DNA of 48,030 nucleotides from NCBI GenBank assembly GCA_041740935.1, contig JBGSLA010000091.1, positions 1 to 48,030 on the forward strand. Direction: 5' to 3'. A program made the translations under genes and the position numbers. Below, piece after piece: positions 16,690-24,717 of this stretch. Under the pieces are notes generated by a model, which made no database searches, was not told where the DNA came from, and saw only the letters and a list, made by a program, of their open reading frames with translations. Source of the DNA: JBGSLA01 sp041740935. Its GTDB lineage: Bacteria > Desulfobacterota > Desulfobaccia > Desulfobaccales > 0-14-0-80-60-11. How positions within the stretch are numbered: position 1 is the stretch's first letter; each line of letters starts with the position of its first letter.

Positions 16690-17202
16690 CTAAGGGCTTG
16701 GCGCCGTGGACCACTCGGCTGCCATGCTCGTTTGGGCATCCAGTAGAATAACGTTGTCCCCCGAAGTGCGGGGCACCCCCACCAAAGCCTTGGCGCTGGG
16801 CAGCAGCAGGAGCTGACAGGGAATTTGGTTAAGGTTGACGGTCAGGACGGTGCCCGAGGCGGTGGTGGTCCAGTCGTAGGTAAAATTGCCGCTGTTCAGG
16901 ACCAGATTGCTGCCGTCCAGGTTCTTGAGGGCGAACTGGTTCAGGTAATTCTGCACCACCGTTTTCACTTCGGATTGGGTCATGTCCGCGGTCACGGCGG
17001 TACCGGTGTCCACGGCCTTGGCTGCGGCCCTGGCCCCCTCCCGGGCGGCGTTGGTGATGACGTGCTTCTCCCAGAACAACATCCCCAGGTCAAAAACCCC
17101 GGCGACCAGCAGGAGAAACACCGGTATAGCCAGGGCCATTTCCACCGTGATATTGCCCTGTTCCCGGTGGTTCCGGGGGCCGCTGAGCCTGTTGATTCGC
17201 AT
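16690..17202 (-). CDS. TadE-family pseudopilin
   Basis: A 170-residue protein with the TadE domain at the N-terminus: REQGNITVEMALAIPVFLLL, with the hydrophobic helix and a Glu as in type IV prepilins. The segment EKHVITNAAREGARAAA follows. TadE is a minor pseudopilin of Tad pili. I chose the ATG at 17202 because GAAGGGG lies about 8 bp upstream; longer in-frame starts would run through a terminator hairpin and look non-coding. The leader carries a c-di-GMP-I riboswitch and a terminator, so expression should follow c-di-GMP. tadG is downstream in the same unit. Confidence 0.87.
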   Translation of the reverse strand: MRINRLSGPRNHREQGNITVEMALAIPVFLLLVAGVFDLGMLFWEKHVITNAAREGARAAAKAVDTGTAVTADMTQSEVKTVVQNYLNQFALKNLDGSNLVLNSGNFTYDWTTTASGTVLTVNLNQIPCQLLLLPSAKALVGVPRTSGDNVILLDAQTSMAAEWSTAPSP

Positions 17203-17252
17203 GGCTGTCCCCTTCATAACCAAGAAATCGCGCCGGTCTTGGTCCTGCCGGC

Positions 17253-17289
17253 AAAAACCCTGGCGGCCGGGTGTGGTCCAGGCCGCCAG
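17253..17289 (-). terminator. intrinsic terminator in the tadE leader
   Basis: On the minus strand CTGGCGGCC (17289-17281) pairs perfectly with GGCCGCCAG (17268-17260) across a 12-nt loop. GG and five T follow (17257-17253). It is 50 bp before the tadE ATG and about 190 nt after the riboswitch, so it may be the element that ligand binding controls, though no direct overlap between the two is seen. Confidence 0.65.
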
Positions 17290-17475
17290 CGGTTTCCCCG
17301 GACCACGCCCCGCCTCGCCGGTCAAGCCCCGTGGGGGGGAAGTCCGGCTCGTCCTGGAAAAAAGAAGCAATGAGCGTGCCACCCCCGGCTGAGGGTTCGT
17401 CCGTCCGGGAGAAGAATCACCGGGGCGCCAAAGGCAGGTCGACAAGGGGAGGTGCAAGGGGGAGGGCTGGGAAGC

Positions 17476-17572
17476 TTATCACTTCGGCAGCCCCGCTACC
17501 CTGGCCCGCAGGCTGTAGGTCGGAAACTTTGCGTCCTACCCTTTCGGCGTAGTTTGCCTTTGTCGGTGACCT
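17476..17572 (-). ncRNA. cyclic di-GMP-I riboswitch (GEMM)
   Basis: Read on the minus strand, the leader shows the class I c-di-GMP aptamer signature in order: GGCAAACT, a helix capped by GAAA (CGCCGAAAGGGTAG), GGACGCAAAG, TCCGACCT, then GGTAGCGGGGCTGCCGA. The P1 helix pairs GTCAC near 17570 with GTGAT near 17480. It lies about 270 nt upstream of tadE, in the same direction. Known members bind c-di-GMP and control motility, pili and surface proteins. Whether it turns tadE on or off cannot be deduced with certainty. Confidence 0.9.
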
Positions 17573-17690
17573 GATAGTTCTTCGTTGTGCTTATCGGCTT
17601 TCGAGGAGGGAAACATTAATTGGGAGCCGGGCCTTCTTGTGGGGAAGATGAAACATCTGTCCGATTTTTTGGACAGGCGCAAAAAATGTC

Positions 17691-17951
17691 TCAATTTTCG
17701 GAAAATTCCTGAAACAGGCGGCCAGGATACTCCGTGGTCAGGCGGGCCGCCAGACGGTAGTGCAGATCCCAGGCCTCGTCTTTGGTGCGGGTTTCCACGG
17801 TCAATTCCGGCTTGCTCAGCGTCTTGGGAGCATAGAGAAAGGTGGCGGCAAACACCGCAGTCTCAAACAGGGCCTCTCCCTTCCGGATGGTGGAAACCAG
17901 ATAACGCTGGCGGGTGTGGCGGTTTTTTACTTTGTTGAACAGCCCTTTCAT
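17691..17951 (-). CDS. small conserved-looking hypothetical protein
   Basis: An 86-residue basic protein beginning MKGLFNKVKNRHTRQRYLV, soluble, with no membrane segment or known motif. I do not recognise a family. The pattern of charged and hydrophobic residues and a tryptophan near the C-terminus look coding. It lies between dacA and the riboswitch, on the same strand as both. No strong ribosome site is seen; a weak G-rich stretch lies upstream. A CTGTCC/GGACAG hairpin at 17656-17675 sits after its stop. Confidence 0.55.
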   Translation of the reverse strand: MKGLFNKVKNRHTRQRYLVSTIRKGEALFETAVFAATFLYAPKTLSKPELTVETRTKDEAWDLHYRLAARLTTEYPGRLFQEFSEN

Positions 17952-18076
17952 GGGTTTGAGCCTGACGGGGGCGGTGGTCGGTCAACCTGAGGCCCGGGCG
18001 GCGCCGGGGATGGCCCGGCCACCGGGCCCCACGGCCCCAGGCCGGGAGGACCTGCAGGCTTTTTTCCGCCCCTCCT

Positions 18077-19123
18077 TTACTTTTTGTGAGATTTTTTCTT
18101 CTCCGGCGCCCCGGCCAAAGAACTCAGGGAAACCTGGGAATTATTCTTTCCTGTGGGGACCCTGGCTTTTTTTCGATACACCCGTTTTTTCTTTTTGGGT
18201 TTTGATTTGACTTCGGTCACGGGCACGCTGTTGCCCCAATGTTTTTTGGCAAAGCGGAGCTTTTCCTCTTTGGCTTCCAGCTTGGCGACGGGCTTGCCGC
18301 TCAAGGCGAAGCCCTTTTCAATGAGGGTGCGCAGGTCGGCCCATTTCTTTTTGCTGCCCATGAGGGAGATGATGATGGCCTTGTCCTGATTCTGAAACAT
18401 GCCCACATAGGTGTGCTGGGAGGCCCGGGTGTAGCCGGTTTTGCCCCCCTTGGCATAGGGGATGGTGAACAGAAAGCGGTCATGGTTGCGGAGTTCGCGC
18501 TCACCCTGGATTTCGTAGGTTTTGGTGCCGATGATGCGGGCGAACTCCGGGTCCTGCATGGCCCGGCGGAAGATGATGGCCAGATCCTCGGCGGAGGAGT
18601 ACTGGTTTTCCTTGGGCAGGCCGTTGGCGGTGGCCACCGTGGTGCGATAGGCGCCCCACTGGCGCACCTGCTGGGTGAGCTTTTGGGTGAAGGTCTCTTC
18701 GCTGCCCGCGGCCTTTTCCGCCAGGGCCCGGGCCCCGTCGTTGGCCGAGGACAACAAGAGGGCATACAGCAGTTCCTTCACCGTGTAGGTTTCCCCCGGC
18801 TTGATGTTGATCTTGGAAGGGGGCGCGGCCGCGGCATAGGCGCTGACCTTCACCTGGTCGTCCAGCTTCAGGTGGTCCAGGACGTACTTGGCGGTCATCA
18901 CCTTGATGGTGCTGGCCGGCGGCAGCATCAGTTGGGGGTTGAGGGCCAAGAGGGTCCTGCCGGTTTCTGCGTCCATGATCACAAAGGCCCGGGCCGTGAC
19001 CTCCCATTCCTCCTGGGCGGCGGCAGACCACGGGGCAAGCAGGGCCAAAAGGCCGGCGAGGCCCAAGGTCAGCCACCACATTCCCCATTTCCCCCTCCTG
19101 CCAGAACGCGCTGCTCTCCCCAC
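18077..19123 (-). CDS. D-alanyl-D-alanine carboxypeptidase (PBP5-like)
   Basis: This S11-family serine peptidase trims the terminal D-Ala from peptidoglycan stem peptides in the periplasm. All three active-site motifs are present: S71-T-I-K74, S126-A-N128 and K228-T-G230. A signal peptide precedes them (WWLTLGLAGLLALLAPWSAAAQ). The C-terminus ends in a Lys-rich tail (KKKKRVYRKKARV...KKKSHKK), not the amphipathic anchor helix of classic PBP5. The GTG start at 19123 has GGGGGGAGAG upstream; an ATG at 19081 is possible. A good promoter lies at 19157-19185. Confidence 0.9.
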   Translation of the reverse strand: MGRAARSGRRGKWGMWWLTLGLAGLLALLAPWSAAAQEEWEVTARAFVIMDAETGRTLLALNPQLMLPPASTIKVMTAKYVLDHLKLDDQVKVSAYAAAAPPSKINIKPGETYTVKELLYALLLSSANDGARALAEKAAGSEETFTQKLTQQVRQWGAYRTTVATANGLPKENQYSSAEDLAIIFRRAMQDPEFARIIGTKTYEIQGERELRNHDRFLFTIPYAKGGKTGYTRASQHTYVGMFQNQDKAIIISLMGSKKKWADLRTLIEKGFALSGKPVAKLEAKEEKLRFAKKHWGNSVPVTEVKSKPKKKKRVYRKKARVPTGKNNSQVSLSSLAGAPEKKKSHKK

Positions 19124-19156
19124 AGCTCTCCCCCCTCGTTGCTGGTATGTTCGAAT

Positions 19157-19185
19157 ACTATATGAAAAAAATTCTGGTTGCGCAA
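19157..19185 (-). promoter_or_regulatory. sigma-70-type promoter of the carboxypeptidase gene
   Basis: On the minus strand TTGCGC (19185-19180) and TATAGT (19162-19157) are separated by exactly 17 bp of mostly AT-rich sequence. The start codon lies 34 bp after the -10 box. The -10 box matches the consensus at five of six positions. Confidence 0.65.
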
Positions 19186-19749
19186 ATGGGAATCAGGCCC
19201 TTGAAGGCTGATGTCAGGCGGAGTCACACAGAGTTTGGCGGGCTCGTGGGTTTTCCAGCGTGAGCTGAGGAACCGGAATACCTGAAAGAGGCGGGAGGCG
19301 CTGCGCTTTTTCGCTACGGCCCTATGAGCTATGAGCTGTGGGCTTTGGGCTTTAAGCTAAAATTCCGTGGCTGCGATTGGCCACCCCTGGAGGATGGATA
19401 AATGGTGAACAGCCGCGCCCGGCTGTCCAGTGAGGGCAGGCGAGGGCGCCTGCTCTACATTTTGGGGAAATCAGCATGGAAAGACCTGCTTTTTTTACTT
19501 TGGACCCTGGACTTTTATAAACCGGAACAAGTAGTAAATGCCGCGGTTTTTTGAATGCCTCCCCCTCCCCGGCCCCGGAAAAAATGCCGCCCTCCTTGCG
19601 GACCAAGCCTTCAAGGCCTAACTTGTAGGAAAAACAGGAGCGCCGGACGCCCCTCATCGCAATAAGGGTGTTATTTTTTTGAATATGTTGATAAAATTAA
19701 AAAAATAACCGAAACAGATGGTGGGGCAGATCAGCGCCGGGAGGATGTC
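19186..19749. other. 564-bp gap without genes
   Basis: The gap holds a low-complexity run of ATGAGCTATGAGCTGTGGGC-like words at 19323-19360 and a GCAGGCG...CGCCTGC hairpin module at 19436-19461. An AT-rich inverted repeat pairs GTTATTTTTTT (19670-19680) with AAAAAAATAAC (19699-19709). The latter may serve as a terminator or a promoter-proximal structure for the small gene at 19750. No protein family is recognised in any frame. Confidence 0.5.
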
Positions 19750-20007
19750 ATGTCGTATTCGTTGGACGCCTTGAAGGCCAAGATTGTGGATTTCTACCCG
19801 GAGATCGACAAGCACCAACTGGAAACCAGCATGGATTTTGATAAAGACAAAAACGCCTATGTCATCAAAATCAAAAAGGGCGAGCAGGCGCTCACCACCT
19901 TTCTCGACAAACCGGACGCCGACGCCTGTGTCGAGGGCAAAAAATGCGTGTATCTGGGGCTGCACATCGCCGAGTTCGCCAAGAATTTCGAGTTGCAGGA
20001 AAAATAA
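19750..20007 (+). CDS. small hypothetical protein next to DsrE-like gene
   Basis: An 85-residue soluble protein starting MSYSLDALKAKIVDFYPE and ending with a CVEGKKCVYLGLHIAEFAKNF-like stretch that has two cysteines five residues apart. I do not recognise a named family. It has a clear GGGAGG ribosome site and is followed after 15 bp by a DsrE-like gene, so the two are likely co-transcribed. The alternation of charged and hydrophobic residues suggests a compact alpha/beta fold. Confidence 0.7.
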   Translation: MSYSLDALKAKIVDFYPEIDKHQLETSMDFDKDKNAYVIKIKKGEQALTTFLDKPDADACVEGKKCVYLGLHIAEFAKNFELQEK

Positions 20008-20022
20008 CCGGGAGCGCCTTTG

Positions 20023-20376
20023 ATGGAAAAAGAAAAACTGGCGTTGTTCGCCTTTAACGGCGACGCCATGTGCTTCGTGCATGTTTTGTTGAACGGCCTG
20101 GACCTCAAGGCCAAGGGCGCGGAGGTGAAAATTGTCTTCGAGGGCGCGGCCTGCCGTTTGGTCTCCGAGTTGGGGAAGACGGACCACGCCTTCCACCAAC
20201 TCTACGCCAAGGCCCGGGAACAGGGTCTGTTTGACGGCATCTGCAAGGCCTGCGCCCACAAAATGGGCAGCCTGGAGGAGGCCCGAACCCAGGGTCTGAC
20301 CATCCTGGAGGACATGTCGGGTCACGCCGGCCTGGCGCCCTATATCCAGGCAGGCTATCGCATCATCACCTTCTAA
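20023..20376 (+). CDS. DsrE-family-like protein
   Basis: A 117-residue protein with the features of cytoplasmic DsrE-like proteins: FNGDAMCFVHVLLNGLDL near the N-terminus, KIVFEGAAC, then GICKACAHKMG and a C-terminal GYRIITF strand. DsrE-type proteins handle sulfur or act in redox signalling. The ICKAC motif with two cysteines could be the reactive site. The ATG at 20023 is preceded by GGAG at 8 bp; a TTG one codon earlier is less likely. It follows a small protein gene by 15 bp. Its exact role is not known. Confidence 0.78.
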   Translation: MEKEKLALFAFNGDAMCFVHVLLNGLDLKAKGAEVKIVFEGAACRLVSELGKTDHAFHQLYAKAREQGLFDGICKACAHKMGSLEEARTQGLTILEDMSGHAGLAPYIQAGYRIITF

Positions 20377-20492
20377 CGGCGGGTCTGGGGGGACCTGCCG
20401 CCCGGGGCTCCGGAGCAGCCGGCGTTTAAGGGGGCCTAAGCTCTTCGGGGCCAAAACCGTGATTGTGAACCTGTGGTGGGGGGGAAAGTGCC

Positions 20493-22862
20493 ATGAAATT
20501 TTTTCGAGGGAAAACGGATCCCAGATTTGACAGGTTCCATTCCCGGCGGCGGTGGGCCAAACGCCTGGGGTGGATCCTCTACGGTCTGCTGTTCACTGCC
20601 ATTCTGGCGGTGGTGGGGGCCGGCGGCTTTATTTATCATTCCTACATCAAAGACCTGCCGGACTTCACCGCCATCAAGGAATACCGCCCGCCGGTGGTGA
20701 CCCGCATCTATGCCCGGGATGGCCGCCTCATGGGGGAGTTCTATGCCGAGCGGCGCATCGAGGTGCCCTACGGCCGCCTGCCCCGCCACCTGATTCTGGC
20801 CTTCGTGGCCGCGGAAGACGCCCGCTTTTTTGAGCACCCCGGGGTGGATGTGTTCGGCATCGTGCGCGCCTTTCTGAGGAACGTGGAGGCCGGGGAGATT
20901 GTCCAGGGGGGGAGCACCATCACCCAGCAGGTGGTGAAACGCATCCTGCTCACCTCGGAGAAAAGCTTTGCCCGCAAGATCAAAGAGGCGGTGCTGGCCT
21001 ACCGCATCGACAATTACCTCACCAAGGAAGAAATTCTGACGCTCTACCTGAACCACATTTTTTTGGGGCGGGGCTCCTACGGGGTGGAAGCCGCGGCCCA
21101 GGAATTTTTCTCCAAACACGTGGAGGACCTCACCCTGGCGGAGGCCACCATTTTGGCGGGCATCCCCAAGGCCCCGAGCCGCTATTCCCCCTATTTGAAC
21201 CCGCAAAAGGCCAAGGAGCGCCAGGCCTATGTGCTCCGGCGCATGGCCGAAGTGGGCTTTGTGACCAGGGAAGAGGCGGCTGCGGCCCTGCGCCAGCCCA
21301 TCAAGCTCAAATCCATGCGGGCCGACTGGATCAAAGAGTGCGGCTATTTCACCGAGCACGTGCGGGGCCTGCTGGAAGACCGGTTCGGCAAAGAGCAGGT
21401 GATGAATCTGGGCCTCAGGGTTTACACCACCGCGGACGCGGGCCTGCACCGGACGGCCCAGAAGGCCATCCGGGACGGCATGGACGCCCTGGTGAAGCGC
21501 AACGGCTACCGGGGCCCCTTAAGGCATTTGAGCCCCAAAGAGCGGCCTAATTTTCAGGAACGCCAGGTCAAGTATTTTAAGAAATATCCCCCCCGCAAGG
21601 GCATCCTGGTCACGGCCCTGGTGGTCCAGGGGGATAAGAAGGGGCAGGGGGTGGCTGTCCGCTTCGGGGAGCACGCCGGGGTCCTGGTGCCGCCGCCCGT
21701 TGACCCGGAAACCCAGGAGCGCCCCCAGGTGCGCCTGGCCTCTTTTGGTCCGGGGGACGTGATCCAGGTCCGCCTGATCAACCAGGATCGCCAGAAGCGC
21801 TGGACCGCCACCCTGGAGGCCGCGCCCATGGTGCAGGGGGCCCTCTTGTCCATGGAAATTGACACTGGCAAGGTGCGGACCATGATGGGGGGCAAGGATT
21901 TCACCGACAGCACCTTCAATCGGGCCTCCCAGGCCCACCGGCAGCCGGGGAGCGCGTTCAAGCCCATAATTTATGCGGCCGCGGTGGAACGGGGCTATGG
22001 GCCCAATTCCATTCTCCAGGACGAACCCCTGTCTCTGCCGGGGGGCCGCCACGGGGAGATGTGGACCCCCCAGAATTACGACCACAGTTTTTACGGCCCC
22101 ATCCCCCTGTCCACCGCGCTGGCCCGCTCCCGGAACATTCCGGCGGTGCGCATGATGATGGCCCTGGGGGTCCCCGCGGTGGTCAACATGGCCAAAACTC
22201 TGGGGATCGCCTCTCCCGTATACCCCAACTATGCCTCTGCCCTGGGGGCCTCGGAAGTGACGCTCCTGGAGCTCACCCGGGCCTACTCGGTCTTCCCTAA
22301 CCGGGGCAATCTCGTCGAGCCGGTGTTCATTGAACGCCTGGAGGACCGGGACGGCCGCACCCTGTTCGAAGGCAGGCCCCGGCGTCAGAGGGTGCTGACC
22401 CAGGAAAGCGCCGACATCATGACCAACCTGTTGATCGGCGTGGTGGAGCGGGGCACCGCCACCCGGGTGCGGGTGTTGCAGCGCCCCGTGGGCGGCAAGA
22501 CCGGCACCACCAACAAGACCCGGGACGCCTGGTTCATCGGTTTTACCCCGTCGCTGATCACCGGCGTCTGGGTGGGCATGGACAATGAGCGCAGTCTGGG
22601 CCCCAAAGAGACCGGCTCCCAGGCCGCGGCGCCCATCTTTATTTCCTATATGCAGGAAGCCCTCAAGAGCCAGGCGGTGGAGAACTTCCACGCGGATGTC
22701 AAAGCACCGGCGAAAAGAGGCGATGGATACGATGAGGACGCCGACGATGAGGAGTCCGATGAGGAAGAAGAATTTTACCCGGATAACGGGGCGTTCACCG
22801 AAAAGCCTCCCAAAACCCCATCGCCCCATAAGGACTTCTTTAAGAGCGATATAGAGGGCTGA
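20493..22862 (+). CDS. penicillin-binding protein 1A, bifunctional glycosyltransferase/transpeptidase
   Basis: It polymerises lipid II and cross-links peptidoglycan. An N-terminal membrane anchor (about residues 24-50) is followed by the GT51 domain with catalytic E108 in EDARFFEHPG and the GGSTITQQ motif. An OB-like insert and the transpeptidase domain follow, with S487-A-F-K490, S546-R-N548 and K669-T-G671. The 789-residue length is usual for class A PBPs of this group. The C-terminus ends in a low-complexity acidic stretch (DEDADDEESDEEEEF) and a Lys/Pro tail, probably disordered. No neighbour is clearly in its operon. Confidence 0.95.
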   Translation: MKFFRGKTDPRFDRFHSRRRWAKRLGWILYGLLFTAILAVVGAGGFIYHSYIKDLPDFTAIKEYRPPVVTRIYARDGRLMGEFYAERRIEVPYGRLPRHLILAFVAAEDARFFEHPGVDVFGIVRAFLRNVEAGEIVQGGSTITQQVVKRILLTSEKSFARKIKEAVLAYRIDNYLTKEEILTLYLNHIFLGRGSYGVEAAAQEFFSKHVEDLTLAEATILAGIPKAPSRYSPYLNPQKAKERQAYVLRRMAEVGFVTREEAAAALRQPIKLKSMRADWIKECGYFTEHVRGLLEDRFGKEQVMNLGLRVYTTADAGLHRTAQKAIRDGMDALVKRNGYRGPLRHLSPKERPNFQERQVKYFKKYPPRKGILVTALVVQGDKKGQGVAVRFGEHAGVLVPPPVDPETQERPQVRLASFGPGDVIQVRLINQDRQKRWTATLEAAPMVQGALLSMEIDTGKVRTMMGGKDFTDSTFNRASQAHRQPGSAFKPIIYAAAVERGYGPNSILQDEPLSLPGGRHGEMWTPQNYDHSFYGPIPLSTALARSRNIPAVRMMMALGVPAVVNMAKTLGIASPVYPNYASALGASEVTLLELTRAYSVFPNRGNLVEPVFIERLEDRDGRTLFEGRPRRQRVLTQESADIMTNLLIGVVERGTATRVRVLQRPVGGKTGTTNKTRDAWFIGFTPSLITGVWVGMDNERSLGPKETGSQAAAPIFISYMQEALKSQAVENFHADVKAPAKRGDGYDEDADDEESDEEEEFYPDNGAFTEKPPKTPSPHKDFFKSDIEG

Positions 22863-23051
22863 GGCCGGATTGCCATAAAGACCGAGTGGACCAAAGTTCG
22901 GAATTTTCGAATCCGGTGGGATATGGTATGGTCACCCTGAGGCCGGGGCCAAGATTTTTTCAATGGCCGATCGCCGAATTTTTGAATAACTTACCTTGGG
23001 GAAGGCAGGGAACTGTGCTTTTCCCATGGCTTTTTTGCGGTTGAGGGGATA

Positions 23052-23891
23052 ATGCGACAGATTGAGGTGGAAACCATCATCGCGGCGGTAAAAGAGGCGG
23101 CGATCAAAGCGAATTATGAATTAGAGGAAGACATGCTGGCCGCGTTCGCAAAAGGGGAGCAGGAAGAAGAATCCCCGGCCGGACGGGAAATTTTCCGGCA
23201 GCTCCTGGAAAACGCCCGGATCGCCGCCCGGGAGCGCATCCCTTTGTGCCAGGACTGCGGTTTGGCGGTCATTTTTGTGGAATTGGGCCAGGAAGTGCGC
23301 CTTGCCGGGGGCGATTTCGAGGCCGCGTTGCATGAAGGGGTGCGCCAGGGATATGGGGAGGGTTTCCTCAGAAAGTCACTTTGCCATCCCCTGACCCGGA
23401 AAAACACCGGGGACAACACCCCCGCGGTCATCCACACCGAGATCGTCCCCGGGGACCGGCTCAGGCTTACGGTGGTGTCCAAGGGGGGCGGCAGCGAAAA
23501 CGGCAGCAAGCTCTTCATGCTCAAGCCCGCCGAGGGCTGGGCCGGCATAAAGGACCGGGTGATCGCCACGGTGGCCGAGGCCGGCCCCAACGTCTGCCCC
23601 CCCATGATTTTGGGGGTGGGCATCGGGGGGAACTTTGAGCGCTCGGCCCTGCTCGCCAAAAAGGCGCTGCTCAGGAAGCTCGGCGACCGCCACCCGGACC
23701 CGGAGGTGGCGGCCCTGGAAGAGGAACTGCTCCTGGCGGTCAACGACCTGGGCATCGGGCCCGCCGGGCTGGGGGGCCGGATCACCGCGCTGGGGGTCAA
23801 GGTCCTCATGCAGCCCTGCCATATCGCCAGTCTGCCGGTGGCCATCAACATTCAGTGCCACTCCAGCCGCCACCAGGACGTGGTCCTGTAA
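23052..23891 (+). CDS. fumarate hydratase class I, alpha subunit
   Basis: This is the iron-sulfur subunit of the two-part class I fumarase, which interconverts fumarate and malate. Likely ligands of the [4Fe-4S] cluster are C66 (in LCQDCG), C182 (NVCPP) and C256 (QPCHIA). The block TRKNTGDNTPAVIHTEIVPG and KGGGSENGSK are typical. The beta subunit follows after 9 bp, so the complex is co-expressed. L(+)-tartrate dehydratase has the same architecture, but the motifs fit fumarase well. The window upstream has an AT-rich stretch but no convincing promoter. Confidence 0.92.
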   Translation: MRQIEVETIIAAVKEAAIKANYELEEDMLAAFAKGEQEEESPAGREIFRQLLENARIAARERIPLCQDCGLAVIFVELGQEVRLAGGDFEAALHEGVRQGYGEGFLRKSLCHPLTRKNTGDNTPAVIHTEIVPGDRLRLTVVSKGGGSENGSKLFMLKPAEGWAGIKDRVIATVAEAGPNVCPPMILGVGIGGNFERSALLAKKALLRKLGDRHPDPEVAALEEELLLAVNDLGIGPAGLGGRITALGVKVLMQPCHIASLPVAINIQCHSSRHQDVVL

Positions 23892-23900
23892 GGGGGGGGT

Positions 23901-24461
23901 ATGAGCGCCAAAGTGAGCCTGCGTGCCCCGGTGCAGGACGACCTGATCAAAACCCTGGTGATGGGCGACCTGGTCCTGGTGAACGGGGTCATCTATACGG
24001 CCCGGGATTCGGCGCACAAGCGCCTGATGGAGCTTCTGGAGGCCGGCCGGGACCTGCCGGTGGATTTTGCCGGCCAGATTTTATACTATGTGGGCCCCAG
24101 CCCGGCCCGGCCCGGCCGGGTCATCGGCGCGGCCGGACCCACCACCAGCACCCGCATGGACGCCTATACCCCCACCATGCTGAAGCTCGGTCTCAAGGCC
24201 ATGATCGGCAAGGGCAAGCGCGGGCCGGAAGTCGTCGAGGCCCTGAAGCAGTACACCGCGGTGTATCTGGGGGCCACCGGCGGGGCCGGGGCCCTCATCT
24301 CCAAATGCATCAAAGCCGCGGAGGTGGTGGCTTTCCCGGATCTGGGCCCGGAGGCCATCCATCGCCTGGAAGTGGAGGATTTTCCCGCCATCGTCATCAA
24401 CGATTGCCACGGCGGGGACCTGTATGAGGTGGGCCGGCGGGAGTACGCCCGGGTGAGGTAG
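23901..24461 (+). CDS. fumarate hydratase class I, beta subunit
   Basis: The second subunit of the two-part fumarase, needed for activity with the alpha subunit encoded 9 bp upstream. Typical motifs are GDLVLVNGVIYTARDSAHKR, GAAGPTTSTRMDAYTP and GATGGAGALIS. At 186 residues it matches the usual beta subunit. An AAGGGGGGG ribosome site overlaps the intergenic bases. It ends close to a MITE-like element at 24516. Confidence 0.92.
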   Translation: MSAKVSLRAPVQDDLIKTLVMGDLVLVNGVIYTARDSAHKRLMELLEAGRDLPVDFAGQILYYVGPSPARPGRVIGAAGPTTSTRMDAYTPTMLKLGLKAMIGKGKRGPEVVEALKQYTAVYLGATGGAGALISKCIKAAEVVAFPDLGPEAIHRLEVEDFPAIVINDCHGGDLYEVGRREYARVR

Positions 24462-24515
24462 ATTAGACAACAGTTTGGTTTTATAGATAATTATGATGTC
24501 TTAAAAATTGACCAA

Positions 24516-24642
24516 GGAGCTTCTTGCCAAATTCAATAGGGAGAAAGGTTGTCATTCTGAGCAAGAATCTCGTATTTATAAAAGCTTGAGATCCTTCACT
24601 TCGTTCAGGATGACAAAAAATAACACTTTTGCAAGAGCCTCC
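24516..24642. repeat. 127-bp MITE-like element, copy 2
   Basis: The ends are GGAGCTTCTTGCCAAA (24516-24531) and the inverse GGAGGCTCTTGCAAAAG (read from 24642 back), so 10 of 12 end bases pair. Inside, GTCATTCTGAGCAAGAATCT and AGATCCTTC...TTCAGGATGAC form an imperfect palindrome, the same core as the reverse-oriented copy at 44460-44590. The core resembles a GTCATTCTGAG...CAGAATGAC repeat known from many bacterial genomes. Confidence 0.75.
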
Positions 24643-24717
24643 AAGGCCTGATGGGTTTTGCCTCCCCGGTCTTAGGGAAATTTACGGAGAGAGTGGCGTC
24701 AGCACAGGACGATATCT

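Noticed and set aside
17656..17675. CTGTCC/GGACAG hairpin as terminator after the 86-residue protein
   Set aside because: The stem is only 6 bp and no T-run follows in the transcribed direction.
19670..19709. AT-rich inverted repeat as a terminator
   Set aside because: The 11-bp stem is almost only A-T and not followed by a free T-run; it is kept only as a note.
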